Positions 1 to 5,737 of a stretch of DNA of 10,868 nucleotides are shown here, one piece after another. Numbering within the stretch: the first letter of the stretch is position 1; each line of letters begins with the position of its first letter. The position numbers and the translations under genes are program-made. The notes beneath the pieces were generated by a model. That model made no database searches and was not told the origin of the DNA. It was given only the letters and a program-made list of their open reading frames with translations. The stretch comes from JAXHUK01 sp034189725 (GTDB taxonomy: Bacteria; Chloroflexota; Dehalococcoidia; SZUA-161). The stretch is from assembly GCA_034189725.1 (NCBI GenBank), contig JAXHUK010000170.1, forward strand, positions 1 through 10,868, written 5' to 3'.

Positions 1-1119
1 GCCACATGCATTCCAAATCGAATCAAAACAAGGTTTGAGAATGCTTTCTGAACTGACATCATAATTGTCCACAACAATCTCTGGTAATAATAAAATGTCC
101 CTATCGATTGTTTGGCTATTGCGTCTTAAATGAAATGGGACAGCCATTGAGTAGCCTTTAACACCAAGTAGGGCTAGGAAAACGAAGACCGGTGGTTCAA
201 TGTCTAAATCCCTAAGAATGGAGATATAGCTATTGATCGCATGAGTCAATTCTTTTTCATAAACAATGCTTGGTATTAGGAGTATATCTTTTTCATAAGG
301 TTCCAATAATGATCCTTCAACAGCCTCAATGATACCATTCCTGAATAGTTGAACGTAAGAGTGGGAAAGTTGGTCTCTATCAGCAGAGTAAGTCAAAAAA
401 CCATCTAGGTTGTACCTGAAGTTACAACCTGTGCAATACATTGGCATCGTCTTCTTACCTTGTGAAGCTATCTTGTCTATCTCGTAGTTCTGTGCAGGAT
501 TAAATGAAATTATAGGTATTAGGTGTAGAACAATCTTGGGATTATTATCCAAGGGTACAGGAGTTTCATTGGCGTATATCTTTGATATTCTGTCTAATCT
601 GAAATTTCTGATTCTCTCAACTATTGTTTCTGATAGATTAAAAGCAGTTCTTAATTCAGCAACATCCATTTCGTACTTGCCATTGGTACCTCGCGAGTAA
701 AATTTATTGTGTCCTTTATAAATGACGCGATGAGGGCTAGCCCAACTCTTTGGGACTCTAACTACTATAGCAATTTTTGAGTTGGCTAGGTTGATAGGCT
801 CAATAGCGAACAATACTCTCGGTTCGATTCCATCCCTGATAATGTTATCTATCCTCGCAATTTCTTGATCGGTATTTCCTATACTTAAACCCTTAAGTAT
901 AGGAAATCCTGTACTCCTGTCCTCGACGATACCGTATATCAAGTCTCCCCCGCTCGTATTGGCAAAAGAGGAAACATCCGCAAGAAACTCTTTCTTATCT
1001 GAATCTGAATTGCCAGGCAATGATTCTTTATACTCAATAGTCTTGCATTCCAACACAGAATTATCTATTAGAGCCTGCAAATCCTGCTCAGTAATTTGAT
1101 CAATGCTCTTATTAATCAT
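1..1119 (-). CDS. AlbA_2 (Schlafen-type) domain protein, C-terminus cut by the window edge
   Basis: The frame stays open for 373 codons from an ATG at 1119 to the left edge, so the C-terminus is missing. Residues about 20-160 match the AlbA_2 (Schlafen AlbA_2) fold: an E-x-K-E-S strand at 29-33, an ANTSGGDLIYGI-like core at 53-64, an RIDNII...GIEPR segment at 89-101, and an YSRGTNGKYEMDVAEL segment at 141-156. AlbA_2 proteins bind nucleic acid or nucleotide, and some related domains act as nucleases; many are accessory or defence genes. Residues 165-373 match nothing I recognise; they hold a single C-x-x-C pair (C229, C232) and alternating hydrophobic strands. An SD-like AGGAAGAGG lies just upstream of the ATG. 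The gene is clearly richer in A+T than the operon to its right, which suggests acquired DNA. Domain call is good; cellular role unknown. Confidence 0.8.
   Translation of the reverse strand, partial: MINKSIDQITEQDLQALIDNSVLECKTIEYKESLPGNSDSDKKEFLADVSSFANTSGGDLIYGIVEDRSTGFPILKGLSIGNTDQEIARIDNIIRDGIEPRVLFAIEPINLANSKIAIVVRVPKSWASPHRVIYKGHNKFYSRGTNGKYEMDVAELRTAFNLSETIVERIRNFRLDRISKIYANETPVPLDNNPKIVLHLIPIISFNPAQNYEIDKIASQGKKTMPMYCTGCNFRYNLDGFLTYSADRDQLSHSYVQLFRNGIIEAVEGSLLEPYEKDILLIPSIVYEKELTHAINSYISILRDLDIEPPVFVFLALLGVKGYSMAVPFHLRRNSQTIDRDILLLPEIVVDNYDVSSESILKPCFDSIWNACG
874..907. repeat. Perfect 15-bp inverted repeat with 4-nt loop inside the AlbA_2 gene
   Basis: The arm ATTTCCTATACTTAA (874-888) and its exact reverse complement (893-907) flank the loop ACCC. 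It lies in coding sequence and encodes part of a segment reading roughly FPILKGLSIGN. The domain does not look longer than usual here, so this is not an obvious insertion. Perfect arms of this length are unlikely by chance, but the function is unknown. Confidence 0.8.
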
Positions 1120-1159
1120 GGCTATCCTCTTCCTGCGAATCGCCGATAAAATGGCGACT

Positions 1160-1277
1160 TCTTTAGATTGCCCATATTCTATAGCAATTGTTGCTCTAAT
1201 AACAAGAAGAGGCTTCTATTCGCGGTGACGCTGGTAAAAGAAGCATAAATAATCTCGATAGGAGGGCAATCTAAAGA
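1160..1277. repeat. 14-bp inverted repeats bounding a 118-bp non-coding segment (MITE-like or operator pair)
   Basis: TCTTTAGATTGCCC (1160-1173) is repeated exactly in inverse orientation as GGGCAATCTAAAGA (1264-1277), with 90 bp between. The segment sits between the AlbA_2 gene and the end of the ECF operon and contains the putative AlbA_2 promoter. The right arm also overlaps a small palindrome (CAATCT-AA-AGATTG, 1267-1280). I see no clear target-site duplication, so a miniature mobile element is only one reading; paired regulator sites are another. Confidence 0.6.
1176..1205 (-). promoter_or_regulatory. Putative sigma70-type promoter for the AlbA_2 gene
   Basis: On the minus strand a -35-like TTGTTA (1205-1200) is followed after 18 nt by a -10-like TAGAAT (1181-1176). 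Each is near consensus but not perfect. The predicted start of transcription would fall near the left arm of the 14-bp inverted repeat. The leader would include a small hairpin, TCGCC/GGCGA (1140-1157), before the SD. Confidence 0.4.
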
Positions 1278-1306
1278 TTGAGAGCAGCGAGCTTTAGAGT
1301 ACGTCG

Positions 1307-2053
1307 TTAGGCTTCATTGCCACTTTGTACCTCGGGGGGAATCGACAAACTTTGTGTACTCGATAGCCTCCAGTTGAACCGTCTTCGGAACCTTTCCAGA
1401 ATACTTATGGTTTTCATGCCAAAGAGGCCGAGGAACAATGCGTTTCCTATGGCGTGGAAAGTGTCCAGCCATATACTGTTGAGCTGATACACCAGGAAAG
1501 TCTTGAATGAAAGAGGGTATATGAATGAGACCCAGTACCAGGTGTTTACCAGCCAGCCATAGAGGTACGCCCCGACGATGCCGAAGACAACGAGCCATAC
1601 CCGCCCCAGGTTGAAGCGCCTGAGATATGCGGCGCAAACCCCGATCAATCCCCAGGCCAGCATCTGATAGGGTGTCCATGGCCCTTGCCCCAGAAAGAAA
1701 TTGGAGACGAGCGCTGTCAGGGCGCCCACCATGAATCCTGCCACTGGCCCAAAGACATACCCTGAGCAGATTATGAGGTAGGTGGATGGCTGCACGCTGG
1801 GTAGGGCAGCAAAGGGAATCCTGAGCACAGCGGATATCGTTCCCAGCATGGCGATCAGCGCAATCTCTTTTGAGCTTATGGCTGCTGCCTCGAATTCAAA
1901 AAAGAATGCCATGATGGCCAGTATGACCACTGTGGTTGCTATCAATCCCCAGTTCATCAAAGCGCTTGATGAGTTCGGGGAAATCATAGGGATGACGACA
2001 GCGGCTATGCCTGTAACGAAAATAAGTGCCAGGAACAGGCGGCTCTTCTTCAT
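1307..2053 (-). CDS. cbrT: ECF transporter S component, probable cobalamin-specific CbrT
   Basis: This is an integral membrane protein of 248 residues with about seven hydrophobic segments, including two N-terminal helices (about 6-24 and 36-54) before the usual six-helix S-component core, so it is longer than the usual 170-200 residues. The core shows typical S-component features: a conserved helix around 63-85, a GYVFGPVAGFMVGALTALVSNFFLGQGPWTPYQMLAWG-type region at about 98-135 (split here by my reading only), and a positively charged tail after residue 216. S components bind the vitamin and topple in the membrane when they dock on EcfT. It is the last gene of the operon; its ATG overlaps the ATPase stop as ATGA and there is no strong SD, so translation is probably coupled. 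The cobalamin assignment rests on context: fused ATPase and DUF4430 partners. Family call strong, substrate moderate. Confidence 0.78.
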   Translation of the reverse strand: MKKSRLFLALIFVTGIAAVVIPMISPNSSSALMNWGLIATTVVILAIMAFFFEFEAAAISSKEIALIAMLGTISAVLRIPFAALPSVQPSTYLIICSGYVFGPVAGFMVGALTALVSNFFLGQGPWTPYQMLAWGLIGVCAAYLRRFNLGRVWLVVFGIVGAYLYGWLVNTWYWVSFIYPLSFKTFLVYQLNSIWLDTFHAIGNALFLGLFGMKTISILERFRRRFNWRLSSTQSLSIPPEVQSGNEA

Positions 2054-3717
2054 TTCACTATATCCAGGGCTTCCTCGACCGTAAGTATGTTATTAGGAGC
2101 ACCGTATTTCTCAAATGCTTGCATAAGGCGATTTATCTGAGGAGAGAAGAACAACGCCCGCGAGAGAACATCCCTCGTGTTGCCATCTACTACAATCTTT
2201 CCCTCACTGAGTAATATTACCCTATCCGCATACTCTGCTACCGTCTCTACGTCATGGGTAACCAGGATCACTGTGTTACCTCGCTCCCGGTACCCTTTCA
2301 GAAAGCGCATCAACTCGCTCTTGTGCCTGTATTCCATCCCCCGTGTCGGTTCATCCAGAATAAGCACTTTGGGACGTGCAACGAGAACGGATGCTGTGGC
2401 AACCCTTTGCTTTTCACCGCCACTCAGCGAACGTGGATACTGTTTTCGATATTCCTTGAGATTGAACAACTCCAGCATCTCCTCGACTCTGCTTGATAGT
2501 TCTCCGTGATTGAATCCCATGTTCTTCAGTGTGGCAGCGAGCTCCTGCTCAACAGTATCGGCGAACAGATGATCGTTAGGGTTCTGGAAAACGAAGCCAA
2601 CATTGTGCGCTAGCTCAGCCACGGTAGCTCTTCGGGTGTCTGTTCCAACTGTATCGATAGTTCCTTTTGTGGGTTTCAGGAGGCCGTTGATGTGCTTGAC
2701 CAGTGTTGTCTTTCCCGAAGCGTTCCTGCCCATAATAGCGACGAATTCACCCTCGCATATGCTCAGACTTATATTCTTCAGCGCGGTGGGCCCATCAGGA
2801 TAGACATACCATAGATTCTCGATCTTAATTGTCGGCTGTCCCATGGTTTTCTCAATATGAGAAGGAACGGATTTTTTCGTGTTCTTGAACATTTCCTCCA
2901 GCATGGCCCTTCCCTCTTTGACGGTCAGGGGGATGTCGCTGGCATTCACACTGTCACCGCGTAATTTGCGAACCATTCTGATTATAGGGGGTAATCCAAC
3001 ACCGACACTGGACATATAGCCATTTGCCATCATAACCCTTGGTCTATCATCGGCAATGACCGTTCCTTCGTTGAGCACGACTATCCTGTCTACCAGGTGG
3101 ATTACCCTTTCCAGTCGGTGCTCAACCAGTATCACGGTGATACCCAGTTCGTCGTTAAGGCGTTGCACGATGGAGAGTACTTCTTCAGCGCTTTTTGGGT
3201 CCAGTTCCGATGTAGGTTCATCCAGTATCAGGACATCGGGGTGTAGTGCGAGTACCGAAGCGATAGCGACCTTCTGTTTCTCTCCGCCGGAGAGAGCATA
3301 CACCGGCTTGTAGCGCAGTGAGGAGATCCCCAGGGTATCCAGAGACTCTTCTATTCTCTTGGCGATGACATCTCGCGGAAATGACAGGTTTTCAAGTCCG
3401 AATGCTATTTCTCGTTCCACATCCTGGGCGACGAGCTGGTTCTCAGGGTCCTGGAACACCATACCCACCTTTGTGGCCAGCTCTTTTGTCATGTGGTTCA
3501 TTACGTCGAGGCCCTGTACCGATATGCTACCCTCTATCTCACCTCCGTAGAAATGGGGGATCAGTCCGTTAAGAGAGCGGCAAAGGCTGGATTTGCCACA
3601 GCCTGATGGGCCGGTGATGAGGACGAACTCGCCGTCGGCAATTTCAAGATCGATATCGTGCAGAGCCGGCTTTGTGGCATCCCGGTAGCGGAAGGTCAAA
3701 CCTTTTATGCTAATCAA
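2050..3717 (-). CDS. cbrU: Fused (duplicated) ECF ATPase, CbrU-type EcfA-EcfA'
   Basis: At 555 residues this is two ABC ATPase domains in one chain, replacing the usual separate EcfA1 and EcfA2. Domain 1 has Walker A GPSGCGKS (36-43), signature LSGGEKQ (142-148), Walker B VLILDEP (162-168) and switch His200. Domain 2 has Walker A GRNASGKTT (330-338), signature LSGGEKQ (431-437), Walker B VLILDEP (451-457) and His488. Residues 230-295 form the linker. Both sites keep the catalytic glutamate (167 and 456), so both may be active. The D-loop after the second Walker B reads RGMEYR, with Glu where Asp is usual. The start is a TTG chosen because a GAGGAG SD lies 8 nt upstream; the gene overlaps the end of ecfT by 8 nt and the S gene by 4 nt. 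A duplicated ATPase is the arrangement described for predicted cobalamin ECF systems. Confidence 0.88.
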   Translation of the reverse strand: MISIKGLTFRYRDATKPALHDIDLEIADGEFVLITGPSGCGKSSLCRSLNGLIPHFYGGEIEGSISVQGLDVMNHMTKELATKVGMVFQDPENQLVAQDVEREIAFGLENLSFPRDVIAKRIEESLDTLGISSLRYKPVYALSGGEKQKVAIASVLALHPDVLILDEPTSELDPKSAEEVLSIVQRLNDELGITVILVEHRLERVIHLVDRIVVLNEGTVIADDRPRVMMANGYMSSVGVGLPPIIRMVRKLRGDSVNASDIPLTVKEGRAMLEEMFKNTKKSVPSHIEKTMGQPTIKIENLWYVYPDGPTALKNISLSICEGEFVAIMGRNASGKTTLVKHINGLLKPTKGTIDTVGTDTRRATVAELAHNVGFVFQNPNDHLFADTVEQELAATLKNMGFNHGELSSRVEEMLELFNLKEYRKQYPRSLSGGEKQRVATASVLVARPKVLILDEPTRGMEYRHKSELMRFLKGYRERGNTVILVTHDVETVAEYADRVILLSEGKIVVDGNTRDVLSRALFFSPQINRLMQAFEKYGAPNNILTVEEALDIVK

Positions 3718-4648
3718 GGTCGGTTCTCCTCTTCAGGGATGCTAAGAGGACTATCGATGATAAAAAGACTACCAGGATGGGCAGTATAATCCACTCAACA
3801 ACGCCGAGGTTGATCTCCCCAAGGGTTGGATAATACTGGTAATCCCCGTACCCCTGGATAGTCATGGCTATGCCTAAGGCGCATACGCTGAGTATGGTTA
3901 GCAACGTCACGATATCGATACGGCTAAACTGTATATCTTTGTAAAACGTCCTTTTGGTTCCGTTGCCAAAGCCTCTGGATTCCATGGCCTCCGCAACCTG
4001 GACTGTCCGGTCAAGGGAGTTTGAAAGTAGAGGTGTTATGATAGACATACGTCCTCTGATCCTTTGCGTTAAACCACCTTTGTCGAGTTCCAGTCCTCTC
4101 GAGCGCTGGACATCGGTAATGCGCTCTGCGTCGTCGACCAGGGTGGGAAAGAATCTGGTGGAGAGAGATGTAACAAGGACGGATTTATAGGGCAGCTTCA
4201 TTTTAATCATCGAGAGCATCATATCGTCAGGATTAACAGTGAGCGTGAGCAGGGTAAAAGCGGAGATTATCGACAGGAGTCGCAGGCACATCATAATGCC
4301 AAAGAATGCTGCCTCCAGTGTTACCGCAGGAGTACCAACCAGGGGAAGTTGAAACGGGGCCTGGGCGAGGATAGTGGTGCCATTGTGGCCTACAAGGGCA
4401 TCTATCAGGACGTTTATAGCTACTATGGCCAGGCAGAGGTAGGCGGCAAACCTCATGAATGAACCCCATTCCTTCACCACGTTAGCTGCAATCACTACGG
4501 GGAGTGTTGACAGGAACAGGACGAGAAGAAAGAACGGGTGGTCGAGAATCAGGGCGAGGACCAGAATGCTGCCGACCCATGTCAGTTTGCAGAAAGGGTT
4601 GAGCCTGTGGATACTAGTTGCTTTATCTTTATATCTAAAGCTTGTCAC
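3710..4648 (-). CDS. cbrV: ECF transporter transmembrane component EcfT, CbrV-type
   Basis: This 312-residue membrane protein links the S component to the ATPases. Hydrophobic helices lie at about 24-46, 48-58, 66-86, 112-138, 246-266 and 286-304. The cytoplasmic coupling region (about 150-235) carries the two short Arg-Gly motifs that dock into the ATPase grooves, here QRSRG (181-185) and ESRG (223-226), as expected for EcfT. The start is GTG (4648-4646), overlapping the stop of the upstream lipoprotein gene as GTGA; AAGGTG lies 5 nt before it. The overlap at both ends shows one translationally coupled unit. Length is a little above the usual ~265 residues because of an extra C-terminal helix pair. 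Family call is firm; the cbrV name depends on the inferred substrate. Confidence 0.88.
   Translation of the reverse strand: MTSFRYKDKATSIHRLNPFCKLTWVGSILVLALILDHPFFLLVLFLSTLPVVIAANVVKEWGSFMRFAAYLCLAIVAINVLIDALVGHNGTTILAQAPFQLPLVGTPAVTLEAAFFGIMMCLRLLSIISAFTLLTLTVNPDDMMLSMIKMKLPYKSVLVTSLSTRFFPTLVDDAERITDVQRSRGLELDKGGLTQRIRGRMSIITPLLSNSLDRTVQVAEAMESRGFGNGTKRTFYKDIQFSRIDIVTLLTILSVCALGIAMTIQGYGDYQYYPTLGEINLGVVEWIILPILVVFLSSIVLLASLKRRTDLD
3726..3731 (-). promoter_or_regulatory. SD that fixes the TTG start of the fused ATPase
   Basis: GAGGAG on the minus strand lies 8 nt before the TTG at 3717-3715, inside the end of the EcfT gene. No ATG or GTG is better placed, and the TTG gives the expected ABC N-terminus (MISIKGLTFRY). 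Confidence 0.65.
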
Positions 4649-5589
4649 TGTGGCACCTTTAGTATCTCTCCATGGTCAATCACTACCGCATACGCATATC
4701 GAAGCTGGTCACGATGATCGATCAGGGCTTCTGCAGCGCTATTTACCCCGTCCTCATCTATACCGGATACTATCCAGACTACATTTTCGCAGACACCGAT
4801 ACCGCTGGGATTCCACGGATTTTGCGTCGCCTGGATCATGCCATATCCCGCGCCATATTCGGCCTCGACCTCTCCATTTGAGTTGTAGACCGTTATCAAT
4901 TCGTCATCGAAATGGATGAAATACCCTAGTTTTTCCCAGACCTGATTCAACTCTGATATCAAGCTGCCAGATGTGGTGCAAACAAGGATCAGATTGGAGT
5001 GCTGCTTCTCGGTCTCCGTAAGCGAGTCGGTGCTTTTGGTTGAGATATCCGCCACGCCGAGTTTAAAGAGGCTGCTCTCCAAATCCCTGGCAATCTTTTC
5101 AAATCCGTCATCGTAAACAATGGCCGTTGGGTGTAGTTCACCCTGATACCCGTGTAAAAAGGGTTCAGGAACGTTGCCTATGAGTGCCGGGATGAACATG
5201 CGAAAGCGCCAGTCGTGAAAGTCGAAGAGTATATCGTCTCCGTCGCTGAGTTTGTAGTCTTCTGCGCCGATGTTGCTTGAGAGTCCATTGATGTAGAGGA
5301 ACCAGTCCTTCTTGACGGGAAATTGAGACTGAACACCATTAATTGATTGAACGAATCCTCCGCCATATTTAGTCTCGATATCGGCTACCTGAAGCAGGGC
5401 ATCTTTCACCGAGGTTCCAGGTGGCACTTCAATTGTCTCATCCAGCAGTACGTCTCCACCGAAATCTGTTGTCACTGCTACCTGGACGGTAAGTTCTGTG
5501 CTGGTTTCCTCGGGTATTTGCTCTGAGCAGCCCAATAATGTCGTAACAACGAGCAGCGCTATACTAATCAGCATACAACAGCGCTTCAT
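4645..5589 (-). CDS. DUF4430 (transcobalamin-like) lipoprotein, probable extracellular B12-capture subunit
   Basis: From the ATG at 5589 the product has 314 residues: MKRCC, a hydrophobic stretch, and a lipobox LLGC with Cys21 as the lipidated residue. The frame is open further up to a GTG at 5640 and an ATG at 5622, but those would put 11-17 residues before an otherwise normal lipoprotein signal; the SD is weak in all cases. Residues 33-127 are a DUF4430 domain, with PPGTSVKDALL (56-66), GGGFVQSINGV (76-86), DWFLYINGL (95-103) and SDGDDILFDF (115-124). DUF4430 resembles the C-terminal beta domain of intrinsic factor and transcobalamin. Residues 128-314 are an alpha/beta-looking domain I cannot name, with a late NPWNPSGIGV...VVWIVSGIDEDG stretch (257-280). 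The stop overlaps the EcfT start, tying it to the transporter. I infer it hands a corrinoid to the S component; similar lipoproteins are annotated as extra components of cobalamin ECF systems. Confidence 0.8.
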   Translation of the reverse strand: MKRCCMLISIALLVVTTLLGCSEQIPEETSTELTVQVAVTTDFGGDVLLDETIEVPPGTSVKDALLQVADIETKYGGGFVQSINGVQSQFPVKKDWFLYINGLSSNIGAEDYKLSDGDDILFDFHDWRFRMFIPALIGNVPEPFLHGYQGELHPTAIVYDDGFEKIARDLESSLFKLGVADISTKSTDSLTETEKQHSNLILVCTTSGSLISELNQVWEKLGYFIHFDDELITVYNSNGEVEAEYGAGYGMIQATQNPWNPSGIGVCENVVWIVSGIDEDGVNSAAEALIDHRDQLRYAYAVVIDHGEILKVPQ

Positions 5590-5737
5590 GCTGGTTGCAC
5601 CATTTGCTGCGAAAATATTCATGATAGCCCCGCTAGCCACTCAAGGATGGATTCGAGTCAGGAGCCTCGCTGCTACCTGTCCCGATTAGCTATCTTTTCT
5701 CATGTTCTGTTAATGACAATCCCAGTACCGGTTTGCG

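Noticed and set aside
1120..1306. Intrinsic terminator after cbrT
   Set aside because: The small CAATCT/AGATTG hairpin downstream of the stop has no T tract and a short stem, so I do not call a terminator.
3279..3297. Inverted repeat TCTCTCC-GCC-GGAGAGA in the fused ATPase gene
   Set aside because: It lies in the codons of the LSGGEK signature and short arms arise easily there; no independent sign of function.
5640..5700. tRNA-like T-arm sequence (GGATTCGAGTC / GACTCGAATCC) in the gap before the lipoprotein gene
   Set aside because: The flanking bases do not form a T stem, and there is no acceptor, D or anticodon arm on either strand.
5590..5737. Internal promoter for the lipoprotein-transporter genes (TTGTCA with a 17-nt spacer)
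   Set aside because: The -10 candidate AAGATA is too weak, so the gap is left without a promoter call.
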